Part shown: one piece after another, positions 51,690-60,190 of the stretch | Position numbering within the stretch: position 1 is the first letter of the stretch | Layout: each line of letters starts with the position of its first letter | DNA from: JAEXNA01 sp037189585 | GTDB taxonomy: Bacteria; Vulcanimicrobiota; Xenobia; Xenobiales; JADMJV01 | Reading direction: 5' to 3' | Assembly: GCA_037189585.1 (NCBI GenBank) | Contig: JBBCJA010000012.1 | Coordinates: 186,001 to 250,000, forward strand | Length of the DNA: 64,000 nucleotides | Notes under the pieces: generated by a model | The model's database searches: none | The model's input: only the letters and a program-made list of their open reading frames with translations | Told to the model about the DNA's origin: nothing | Translations under genes and position numbers: made by a program

Positions 51690-52916
51690 ATGTCCGATCT
51701 CGACTTAGTCATTTTTGTCGCCCCCTTCTACCGGGCCAACAATATGGAGTTTTTGGAAGCCGTGGAGAGACTTCCCGGCGTTCGCACGGCTCTGGTCTCC
51801 TCCGACCCGTGGGATCATTTCCCCGCCCACATTCGAGAACGGGTCCATTTCTGGCAAGTTCCTGACGCGACCAACGCCGATCATCTGACCCACGCGGCTT
51901 ATGAACTGGGCGAGCGCCACGGGAAGGCGCACCGGATCATGGCCATAAGCGAGGCCATTCAACTGCAAGTGGCGGAGGTGCGCGAGCGGCTGGGAATTCC
52001 TGGGATGCCATCGAAAACGATTCGAAAGTTCCGCGACAAGGGTGTGATGAAAGAAGCTTTTCGTGCCGCGGGGGTACCTTGCGCGCGCCACTGCTCGGCC
52101 CATTCTCGGGAGGAGGCGCACGAGTTTCTTCGTGAGGTAGGCTTTCCGGTTTGTGTCAAGCCGGTCGACGGCGCGGCCGCTCAAGCCACCTTCAAAGTCG
52201 ACAATCTCGAGACTCTCGATCAGATCCTGACCGCCAGCGGTCCGAGTCATGAGCGCCCGCTTCAGATCGAGGAGTTCGTGGTGGGCGAGGAGTCCTCTCT
52301 CGAGACCTTTTCCATCGACGGAGTTCATCTCTGGCAGTCGCTCACCCACTACACTCCGACCCCTCTGAACGTGGTCAACAACCCATGGATTCAGTGGCAG
52401 GTTCTATGTCCTCGCGAGGTCGACGACCCCCGCTATGACGACATTAAAGCAGCCGGGCGGAAAGCGTTGGATTCCTTAGGGATGCGCAGCGGTCTGACCC
52501 ACCTGGAGTGGTTCCGGCGACGCGACGGAAGTCTGGCCATCAGCGAAGTCGCCGCCCGTCCCCCGGGGGCCGAGATCACCACGATGATCAATCGCTGCCA
52601 CGATGTCGACAGCGCCTCCATCTGGGCCCAGGTTATGGTACGTGGCCATCTGCCGGAGATCCCACCTCGCAAGTACGCCAGCGGTGCCGCCTTCCTTCGT
52701 GGAATGGGTGGCGGACGAGTGCGGGCCGTCCATGGTTTAGAAGTTCTCGACCAACTGGACTGCCAGGTGTGCGATACGAAGATCCCCCAACCGGGCGACC
52801 CCGCCGCAACGACCTACGAGGGGGAAGGCTACGTTCTGGTTCGCCACCCCGAGACGGAAAATGTGCGCCAAGCTCTGGAAACTATCGTCGACAAGATCAG
52901 GGTAGAGCTGGTTTAA
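51690..52916 (+). CDS. ATP-grasp carboxylate-amine ligase-like protein
   Basis: From the ATG at 51690 the 408 aa product has an ATP-grasp fold: FRDKGVMKEAFRAAGVPCAR, FPVCVKPVDGAAAQATFKV, LQIEEFVVGEESSLETF and AISEVAARPPGAEI with the acidic Mg ligands. Relatives join a carboxylate to an amine in small-molecule or peptide synthesis; the substrates are unknown. Upstream in-frame starts reach 51618, but the family begins at MSDLDLVIF. Confidence 0.88.
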   Translation: MSDLDLVIFVAPFYRANNMEFLEAVERLPGVRTALVSSDPWDHFPAHIRERVHFWQVPDATNADHLTHAAYELGERHGKAHRIMAISEAIQLQVAEVRERLGIPGMPSKTIRKFRDKGVMKEAFRAAGVPCARHCSAHSREEAHEFLREVGFPVCVKPVDGAAAQATFKVDNLETLDQILTASGPSHERPLQIEEFVVGEESSLETFSIDGVHLWQSLTHYTPTPLNVVNNPWIQWQVLCPREVDDPRYDDIKAAGRKALDSLGMRSGLTHLEWFRRRDGSLAISEVAARPPGAEITTMINRCHDVDSASIWAQVMVRGHLPEIPPRKYASGAAFLRGMGGGRVRAVHGLEVLDQLDCQVCDTKIPQPGDPAATTYEGEGYVLVRHPETENVRQALETIVDKIRVELV

Positions 52917-52941
52917 GATAGTCCGTCGAGACGAGCGCGCC

Positions 52942-53214
52942 CTACCAGATCTCGAGAACCAGCTTGTCGCCTTTGGCCCGTGAGACACAGGCGCACATCC
53001 AGCCTTCAGCGCGCTTTTCCGGGGCCAGCGCACTGTCGCGGTGATCGGGCTCCCCCTCTAGCACCTTGACCACACAGGTTCCGCACTGCCCGTTCTCGCA
53101 GGCCGTCAAGATATCGACCCCGTGAGCTGCGGCGACGGCCACGATAGACTGACCGGGCTCCACCTTGAAGACAAGGTCGTGCTCGGGGATCTCGATGGAA
53201 AAAGCGGAGTCCAA
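52942..53214 (-). CDS. [2Fe-2S] plant-type ferredoxin
   Basis: The 90 aa protein has the CENGQCGTC motif and a fourth Cys in WMCACVSRAKG, the arrangement of [2Fe-2S] ferredoxins and of oxygenase reductase domains. The TTG start lies one base after the aminopeptidase stop, so it is translated from the same transcript. It could serve the nearby monooxygenase or another redox enzyme; no partner is fixed by sequence. Confidence 0.9.
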   Translation of the reverse strand: MDSAFSIEIPEHDLVFKVEPGQSIVAVAAAHGVDILTACENGQCGTCVVKVLEGEPDHRDSALAPEKRAEGWMCACVSRAKGDKLVLEIW

Positions 53215-53215
53215 C

Positions 53216-54346
53216 TTAGTGCACCGCGGTGGCCAGGTTCTCGGGGTTCAATCCGGCAAGTTCCGGAAGCACGAACCTTCCGTCCTCGCGGATCAAGGTA
53301 TCGTCGAAGTAAATCTCTCCACCGCCTTCTTGCATCAGCACCATGTCCCAGTGAATCTGCGAGCGATTACCGTTATCGGCTTCCTCGTAGGCCTCGCCCA
53401 GAGCAAAATGTAGGCTGCCCCGAATCTTTTCGTCGAACAAGATGTCACGCATCGGCTTTTCGATGTAGGGATGGAAGGCTATGGCGAACTCTCCAATGTA
53501 GCGCGCGCCGTCGTCGCTATCGAGAATGGCTCCCAAGGCCTCGTCGTTGGTACTGGAATACTGAGTCACCCGACCGTTCTCGAAGGTCAACTTGATATTG
53601 TCGAAGGGAGTCCCGCGATAGATGGTGGGAGCGTTGTAGGAGATCGTCCCATTAACCGAATCGCGGACCGGTGAGGTGAAGCACTCACCGTCAGGGATGT
53701 TCATGTTCCCGGTGCACTCCACCGCGGGGATATCCTTGATGGAGAAGTTGAGGTCGGTTCCCGGCCCGGTGATGCGCACCTTATCCGTCCTGTTCATCAA
53801 CTGTTTGAGCGGCTGTACCGCCTTGGTCATGGAGTGATAGTCAGCCGTGCAAACCCGGAAGTAGAACTCCTCGAAAGCCTCGGTGGACATCCCGGCCTGC
53901 TGGGCCATGGAGGCGGTTGGCCAGCGCAAGACGCACCAGCGGGTTTTCTTCACGCGAATCTCCCGATGGACCGGAGTGAACAGGAGTTTCTCGAACATGG
54001 CCATTCGTTCGGGCGGCACTCCCGCGAGCTCGGTGATGTTGTGGCTACCGCGCAGACCGATATAGGCATCCATCTTCGCCATGCGATAGCTCTCGAAGTC
54101 GGCGTTGAGGCGAAGCCTCTCTTCAGCGGCTTCATCGCTACCCACGTCGAGAAGCTTCCTTCGCAGATACTCGGTCTTCTTGTCCACCACGGGAACGGCT
54201 CCGACCTCGTCGACGACGTCTAAGAGCGCCCCGATCATGGCGTCGGGAATGTTGGTCGCCTCAATGAGGACCCGGTCCCCTTTTTTTAGCGCGGTGGAGA
54301 AGTGAACGAGAGTTTTAGCCAGTTGGCGAAATCTTGGATCGGGCAT
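53216..54346 (-). CDS. M29-family metal-dependent aminopeptidase
   Basis: From the ATG at 54346 the 376 aa product is a thermophilic-type (AmpS/M29) aminopeptidase. DPRFRQLAKTLVHFSTALKKGD starts the fold, and the metal site is spread over VECTGNMNIPDGECFTSPV, YIGEFAIAFHP, LHFALGEAY and SQIHWDMVL (Glu, Glu, His, His, Asp pattern). It removes N-terminal residues from peptides. The upstream in-frame extension lacks a ribosome site. Confidence 0.92.
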   Translation of the reverse strand: MPDPRFRQLAKTLVHFSTALKKGDRVLIEATNIPDAMIGALLDVVDEVGAVPVVDKKTEYLRRKLLDVGSDEAAEERLRLNADFESYRMAKMDAYIGLRGSHNITELAGVPPERMAMFEKLLFTPVHREIRVKKTRWCVLRWPTASMAQQAGMSTEAFEEFYFRVCTADYHSMTKAVQPLKQLMNRTDKVRITGPGTDLNFSIKDIPAVECTGNMNIPDGECFTSPVRDSVNGTISYNAPTIYRGTPFDNIKLTFENGRVTQYSSTNDEALGAILDSDDGARYIGEFAIAFHPYIEKPMRDILFDEKIRGSLHFALGEAYEEADNGNRSQIHWDMVLMQEGGGEIYFDDTLIREDGRFVLPELAGLNPENLATAVH

Positions 54347-54440
54347 AGGCGGGGCTCTTCCCAACCGAGGCACTAGTATCCTGGCGCACAGAGTATCCCA
54401 GGCCACAGAAAGGCTTCGGTCGCTGAGCCAAGATGAGCCC

Positions 54441-55253
54441 ATGAAGAAACAAAACATCATCCGCGCGCTGAGCGCGCTGGCCCTCTGGGGCAGCCTGGCC
54501 TTCACCGCCACCGCTCAGACCGCCGTGGAGGATCCGAACGGTTTTCGCACCGTCGTGCCGGCTGGCTACACGGTGCGACAAGAAGCTGCTGGTACCGCCG
54601 CCACAAATGCCGCGGGCACGACGCTGCTCGCTATCAAAGCCCACACCTACCGCAACTTCGAGGCCTTCGCCGCCGACGCGCATCTCGCACGAGACGGATT
54701 TACTCTCGATGGGGAGCCTTGCTTGCTCGAGCGTGGGGACGGGATCCATTTTAGAGCCAGTAAGCCGAATCCGCTGGGCGGTGCCCTCGTGGCCGATACC
54801 TTCGTCACCTTTTTACCCCAGGGAGGCGGGGCCATGGTGGTCGCCCTCTCCGACCTCAACTCGGCCGATGCGGGTTATTACGCGGCCTACGACGTCACCT
54901 CGAGAATCGAATTCTTCCAACCTCGGGCGACTGCCTCGAGTTCGGCCTGGGACCAGGCCTTGCGCGGAAAGCACTTGGTCTATCTTTACACCGGAAACGG
55001 ATATTCCGAGAGAAAAGACCTGTATCTTTTCGCCAATGGAACCTTCTCCCAACGGGTGAACATGTCGTCCACCTCGATCAACGGTAGTGGTGGTGGGGCC
55101 GGGGTAACCGACGGCGGTTGGCGAGTGACACCAGCCGGCCAGCTGCTCTTGAGTTTCCATGACGGAAGGAGCGCCAGCTACAGCCTGGCGCCCCGCCAAG
55201 CTCGTAACGAGGTAGCGCTCAATGGGCAGCGCTATTTTGTCCTGGCCGACTAG
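54441..55253 (+). CDS. secreted hypothetical protein
   Basis: The 270 aa protein has a signal peptide (residues ~8-26, ending TATAQ) and two domains. The N-terminal ~140 residues resemble a PsbP/DcrB-like strand pattern. The C-terminal half (LRGKHLVYLYTGNGYSERKDLYLFANG, then TDGGWRVTPAGQLLLSFHDG) is a beta-rich lipocalin-like pattern. No catalytic motif is seen. Confidence 0.72.
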   Translation: MKKQNIIRALSALALWGSLAFTATAQTAVEDPNGFRTVVPAGYTVRQEAAGTAATNAAGTTLLAIKAHTYRNFEAFAADAHLARDGFTLDGEPCLLERGDGIHFRASKPNPLGGALVADTFVTFLPQGGGAMVVALSDLNSADAGYYAAYDVTSRIEFFQPRATASSSAWDQALRGKHLVYLYTGNGYSERKDLYLFANGTFSQRVNMSSTSINGSGGGAGVTDGGWRVTPAGQLLLSFHDGRSASYSLAPRQARNEVALNGQRYFVLAD

Positions 55254-55265
55254 ACAGGATAAGTT

Positions 55266-55973
55266 ATGCGAATCGCTTCTAAAGGTTGGCCATTCTTATG
55301 GGGCGAAGCCGTCCTTATGTCCTCACGTTCGGTCCGTTGTCCGCGCTGTCAAAAGGCGAATCTGGACACGGTCGTCTCCGCTCCCTATATTCGTGGCCTG
55401 GTTCTGGCTCACACTCTCGGTAAGAAGCGGCTCATGGGCTGCCGATCCTGTGTGCGCCGCCAACTCGCCCTCGAGGTTGGCCAGAGCCTCCTGCTAGGGT
55501 GGTTCAGCCTCACCGGATTGGTGGTCAATCCTATCTTCATCCTCTGGAACGCCTCTCGCCTACCTTTTGTGAAAGCCCAGCCGGAAAAAGTTCAAGGGCT
55601 GCTTCAGGAGTTGGGTATCGACACAGAAAAAGTTGATCTCCCACGGGTGGCGGCATCGCTCGCCGCGACTATGGTCGCCGCCGATGGAAAGGTGGACCCG
55701 GCCGAGGTGGACACCGCGACCGGAATCGGGTCTCAACTGATCGAGGGCTTCACGCCCGCGCTCTTTCATGACGTCATGCAAAACGTCTGCTCTCTTCCTA
55801 GCACCTCTCAGCTAGCCGGCATGCTCCGCGAGGTGCTAGACGAGTCAGGGAAGGTCGCTACCTTAAAATATCTACTGGCCATCGCCTCAGCCGATGGTAG
55901 CATCGACGACGCCGAGATCGACGAGCTTCAGATGGCGGCCCAGTCCATGGGCGTGGAGCTCCCTACAGGCTAA
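55266..55973 (+). CDS. zinc-ribbon / membrane / TerB-like protein
   Basis: In the 235 aa product, residues ~20-65 form a zinc ribbon (CPRCQ and GCRSCV), one membrane segment follows (~70-95), and a TerB-like helical domain with two acidic loops (ATMVAADGKVDPAEVD and AIASADGSIDDAEID) ends the protein. An ATG 17 codons later (55317) is also possible. The stop overlaps the stop of the 1406 aa gene by 4 nt in convergent orientation. Confidence 0.8.
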   Translation: MRIASKGWPFLWGEAVLMSSRSVRCPRCQKANLDTVVSAPYIRGLVLAHTLGKKRLMGCRSCVRRQLALEVGQSLLLGWFSLTGLVVNPIFILWNASRLPFVKAQPEKVQGLLQELGIDTEKVDLPRVAASLAATMVAADGKVDPAEVDTATGIGSQLIEGFTPALFHDVMQNVCSLPSTSQLAGMLREVLDESGKVATLKYLLAIASADGSIDDAEIDELQMAAQSMGVELPTG

Positions 55974-58900
55974 CCGCCTTTTTTTCCTGAAGCAAAAGGT
56001 GAATTCGCCAACGCTCTGCCTTTGCGGGCGCGCTTTCTCTTCTCTTTAGGGGATTCCGCCTGTGACGGCTTCTCCGCTGAGGGCTCCGCCTGATCGGAGA
56101 ATGTCTGGGCCATCCGCTCGGCTAACAAGGTCAAGAAAGCGTCCTCATGGGGGTCGGCCAACTGCTCGGAGGCCTCGTTGACCAGACCCACCCAGTGAAC
56201 CACCAGAAGCATTCGAACCGCCCGGCGGTCCGCCTCAGAAGCGTCGCGAGACAACAGCCAGCGAATTGCTGAATGAGAGCTGTTGAGCCGATAGTGATCT
56301 CGTTTGCGCGGTTTATAGACGGGCGGTCCTAGCGGCCACTTCCCAAAATCGAGATTCTGGAAGAGTTGATCGGACTCCTGATAATGCTTTCGACCGAGCA
56401 GACCGCGGATATCTTCTCGCAGTTGAGCCAAAAGAATCTCGCCCGGGTCTCTTTCACCGGTTCCCTCCGACTTTCTAAAGTAGTCGCCCAGGTTAGCTAC
56501 AAAGTCAGAAGCCTTGCTGATCGCTTTCAAGCCGGCCACCGCCGGAGCCAGGCCCCAGGAGAGAAGAGATCTCGCGGTCCTGGCAATCTCCTGGCGGTCT
56601 AAAAGTGGCGGTGCCTCGAACTGTTGAAGGCCGCCTTTGCCCAGGATGGAGGAGAGGATGTCTCCTTCCAAACCCTCCTGCGAGAGGAGCAGAGCCGTAT
56701 CCGGAGCGCGGAAACGAGACTCGGCCACTAGAATTGGCTCTTCAGTCTCAGCCAACGTGGCAGCCAGCGCCGAGCCGCTAATCAAGGTTTTATCCACGCG
56801 GGAAAAGAGCGGAAGGTCCCACAGAAGGTCGGCCATCAGCGAGCTAGGCCGCTGACCTTTCCTCGAGATTTCGGACACACTACGCCTCAGTAGGACTAGG
56901 GCCAACTTGCGTTCTTGCTCCGAGCCGGGCCGAGCGTCCAACGCCTGGACCCAGGACAAACAGAGGTCCTCAGACCACCCTTCGAGCGCTAGCTGCAAGG
57001 GACGTGACAAGGTCGCCCTGGGGGCCTGTCCCTCTTTCTCTGAACCCGGGCCGGCTCCCCACACCTGACCTATCACCGGAAGGCGAAGAGAACGGAGCGT
57101 GCCCAGCGGTTGCCCCTCCCTGTCGAGTCCGACCAGCACCCCCTCGAGACTAATCCCTAGCTGGGCTTTGAAGTTCTCCATTTCGAAAGTCCGCTGAAAG
57201 ATCTTAGGGTCAAGCGTGGTGGGAAGCTTCGCCAAGGCGTTCCGCCGGCTCATCGCTTTAAGAAGAAAGGCCTCTTGCGGGGCCAGCCTTTTCCCCAGCA
57301 GCCGGGCCAAGAGGTCGGCTTCCTCTGTAGAAGCTCGGATCACGACTCCGTCGGAGATCGAGTCGCCTCGAAAACCAGGCTCGACATATCCTTGAAGCCT
57401 GGCTTTTGCTAGTTGAGGGAAGAGGACAGAGGTTCCATCCAATAGCTTGACCTCCAGCTTCTCGAGAAATTCTTTCTTGGTCTCAGCCGACGGCGCATGA
57501 GATGCGAAATAGGCCCAGGCCTTGTAGCGAATCCCCGACGCTGACCGATGTTCGGCGGCCCTGAGCATGCAGCGATCACAAGCCTCTTTGAGAAATTCAC
57601 GAACCGACTCAGGCACAAAGACATCGGTGTAGTCTTTGCTCAAAACGAAGTCTGGATGCTCCAGGGCGGCTACAAACTGCGGAGGGACGATACGAGGCTT
57701 AGCGCAAACTAGACGTCCTTTGACGTAGGCGTAGAGCAACCCGGTATCCTTGGCCTCGTCCGGCGACAAGGCCACTTCACCGTGTTCACCTTCCAAGGGA
57801 TACCGGACCGGATATTTTCCAGCCAGGCGAGGCTTGCTGACCGGTAGGGCCTCAAATGCCTCGACCTGTCGGCGCTCGGTTAGAATCTGCTCCGCCTGGA
57901 CCAGGGTGAGCTCCGGAATCATCTCCCCGACGCGCTTGGCAGCCCCTTCTAGGAGCACCGGCCGCTCTGGGAATCTGAGATTCTCTCTCCCCGTCAAGAT
58001 ATGACCATGCTCGGCAAGTTCGGCTCGCAATCTCCGCGGACTCAGAAGTTCACCGTGAAGCGTGGAAGGGAATAGCGGGACCTCCTCGACCTCCTCGCTC
58101 GGCCGAGGATAACGGGCCAGGAGAGCAAGCCTTTGGTCGAGAGAGAGACCGTTGTGAAAAAATGCTTCACTTTCGAGCTGACGGGCCTGGTCGGTCAAGG
58201 CCATCATCAAGGTATCGAAAGCCTCATCCTGGACGAAGCTCTCAAGGTTGTCGGTCAGTGCCAAGCTGGGCGCCTCCACGCTGGCTTCCAGAGACAGAAC
58301 CTTTCCTCCCACAAACTCCAGAATCTGAATCGGCGCGCCCTGGTGAAGCAGATTGACTTTCGCGCCCCCGGTATGTTCGGGATACAAGGCGATCTGTCCG
58401 TGGCAGTCCCGGTGAACGAACTCGACTTTCTTCAGGTAGCCAAGTCGGCGAACCAAAGGTAGCTCCGGGTTCGACCAGGCCCGGTCCAGTTGAGCCAACG
58501 CTTTCTGTCGCTCACGGAGATCCGTGACGCGTTTTCGCCCCAGGGTGGCGTAGAGAACTTGAAGTTGTTGCTCTCCGCTATACAGGAGAACAGGCCCACT
58601 ACCCAGGCTGGCTAGAGCTCTTGCCGAGAGAGCCACGGGTAGACCCACTCGGACCTCCTCCATCGCCTCCATTTCGTGAAAGGACAGATGGCTTCCATCG
58701 AGGGTAGCGAACAAAGGAGAGTTTCTGGCCGCTAGCGAGGGGTTCGGGGTGGTCAAGTCGTTGAGGAGAACTTTCACTCCTCGAGGGGAAAGTGCGGCCG
58801 TCGATATGCTCTCCTGGGAACGCCAGAGAATGATCATCTCGGCTTGGACCTGCTTAAGAACCTCTTTCTCACGCTTGTCCACCAGCGCGACCCAGTTCGC

Positions 58901-60190
58901 GGCGACCTCCCCTTCCGTCACGTCGATGACGGCGGTCGCTCCCGGAGGTGCTTCACTCAGCGTCGCGGTGGAAAGGAGCTTGCCTTGGTAGAGAATTTCG
59001 GCACGGTTGGAACCGACTTGTCCGGCCCAGAACCCGATAGCCGCGCTCCATCCCCGGCCCTCGACGACACTCTGGCAGATGTAGTCCCCGGGCGGGAGCT
59101 CTAGCGGTCGAGGCGATGACTCCCAGGCCTCGCGGCGAGCCGCGATCAGCTGCTGTTGCTGAACCTCGGCTTCGGCGTCCATACGAGACTTCGATGGCAA
59201 AAGCTTGTTGAGCACCCGATCGACATCCGGGTCAGACAATAGAAGACATGGTGTCTCCAAAGACACATTGAAACGACGGCGAGCGACGAAGACCCTACCT
59301 TGTCGAGAAACAAGCTCGGTGATCTCTTTGAAGGAGAGTTTACCCCCTCGGTCGGCAAGGGGGAATAGAGGAACGTTCTCCAAGGCTTCTCCCGCCGGGT
59401 TGGGAAGCAGATCAGAAAGAAAAGAAAGCCAGCGTTTGTGAGATTCGGGGCTCTCGTTATGACGAACTTCAAGCGCCAGGGTTTCGTTGGCCTGCTTGTC
59501 CAGCCGAGCTATCAACTTTTGATAACGAGCGTCCTTGACGACCTGAGAGTAAGAGGCATCAAGGCCCAAGTGATCGGCCACGGCGACCGCTCGAAAGTTG
59601 ATGGTTCGGCGACTCGTCTCTCGGTGAACGACGACCCCATATTTGACCAAAACAATCTCGCTGGCTCGGTCTAAAATCTCAATCTCGCCCTCGCTTGGAA
59701 TAGCTCGTGTGGGCAGAAGTGAATCTTGCAAACTCAAAGGGCATGGGAGACAGGCCAGGCGATCGCGCAAAAGTTCCTCGAGCTCGGAGAGCGGCGTCTT
59801 AAGTCTGGCATCAAAGTGAAGGTCGCCATCCACCATCGCAACGATCGGAGGCGCCTCGCACTGAACTTCCACCGCATTGGCCGCGACCCCCAACAGGTGA
59901 TAGGCGACCGTATCGTCGTCGTGTTCGAAAAGAAAGTTCTCATTCTCACGGACAGCCTCAGAATCCAAGTTCGCGGCTTTGGCTACCAAGTGCAGTTCGT
60001 TACAGACCTGATGCACGGTGACCTCTTGGCACTTCGCCGCGACGGCGGCTTGGACCACCAACATGAGAAACTCTGAAGGAGAGGCCAGCTGAAAGCGGGC
60101 CATCTTCTGCTTGGCCTTGGACTCGTCGAGAGTGAACTCGCCCGTCGAGTCGAAGCGGCTACCCGCCGCGAAACGCTCTTTCAAACTCAC
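55970..60190 (-). CDS. giant inactive-HSP90-like protein with repeated modules
   Basis: The 1406 aa product starts at a GTG that overlaps the stop of the active ATPase gene (GTGA). Residues ~1-230 resemble a GHKL domain (FDSTGEFTLDES, FLMLVVQAAVAAK) but lack the Asn-box Glu/Asn. From ~270 a module recurs with the pattern xPLFxxxDGxxLS, then VA...F...P.LLLS: near 273-332 (VPLFPLADRGGKLS), 491-540 (SPLFATLDGSHLS), 704-765 (VPLFPSTLHGELLS), 1126-1185 (LPLFSRVDKTLIS) and, more weakly, 915-970. Between them a second unit occurs (HGQIALYPE, HGEVALSPD). The basic C terminus is Lys/Arg-rich. It has no membrane helix; function is unknown. Confidence 0.85.
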   Translation of the reverse strand: MSLKERFAAGSRFDSTGEFTLDESKAKQKMARFQLASPSEFLMLVVQAAVAAKCQEVTVHQVCNELHLVAKAANLDSEAVRENENFLFEHDDDTVAYHLLGVAANAVEVQCEAPPIVAMVDGDLHFDARLKTPLSELEELLRDRLACLPCPLSLQDSLLPTRAIPSEGEIEILDRASEIVLVKYGVVVHRETSRRTINFRAVAVADHLGLDASYSQVVKDARYQKLIARLDKQANETLALEVRHNESPESHKRWLSFLSDLLPNPAGEALENVPLFPLADRGGKLSFKEITELVSRQGRVFVARRRFNVSLETPCLLLSDPDVDRVLNKLLPSKSRMDAEAEVQQQQLIAARREAWESSPRPLELPPGDYICQSVVEGRGWSAAIGFWAGQVGSNRAEILYQGKLLSTATLSEAPPGATAVIDVTEGEVAANWVALVDKREKEVLKQVQAEMIILWRSQESISTAALSPRGVKVLLNDLTTPNPSLAARNSPLFATLDGSHLSFHEMEAMEEVRVGLPVALSARALASLGSGPVLLYSGEQQLQVLYATLGRKRVTDLRERQKALAQLDRAWSNPELPLVRRLGYLKKVEFVHRDCHGQIALYPEHTGGAKVNLLHQGAPIQILEFVGGKVLSLEASVEAPSLALTDNLESFVQDEAFDTLMMALTDQARQLESEAFFHNGLSLDQRLALLARYPRPSEEVEEVPLFPSTLHGELLSPRRLRAELAEHGHILTGRENLRFPERPVLLEGAAKRVGEMIPELTLVQAEQILTERRQVEAFEALPVSKPRLAGKYPVRYPLEGEHGEVALSPDEAKDTGLLYAYVKGRLVCAKPRIVPPQFVAALEHPDFVLSKDYTDVFVPESVREFLKEACDRCMLRAAEHRSASGIRYKAWAYFASHAPSAETKKEFLEKLEVKLLDGTSVLFPQLAKARLQGYVEPGFRGDSISDGVVIRASTEEADLLARLLGKRLAPQEAFLLKAMSRRNALAKLPTTLDPKIFQRTFEMENFKAQLGISLEGVLVGLDREGQPLGTLRSLRLPVIGQVWGAGPGSEKEGQAPRATLSRPLQLALEGWSEDLCLSWVQALDARPGSEQERKLALVLLRRSVSEISRKGQRPSSLMADLLWDLPLFSRVDKTLISGSALAATLAETEEPILVAESRFRAPDTALLLSQEGLEGDILSSILGKGGLQQFEAPPLLDRQEIARTARSLLSWGLAPAVAGLKAISKASDFVANLGDYFRKSEGTGERDPGEILLAQLREDIRGLLGRKHYQESDQLFQNLDFGKWPLGPPVYKPRKRDHYRLNSSHSAIRWLLSRDASEADRRAVRMLLVVHWVGLVNEASEQLADPHEDAFLTLLAERMAQTFSDQAEPSAEKPSQAESPKEKRKRARKGRALANSPFASGKKGG

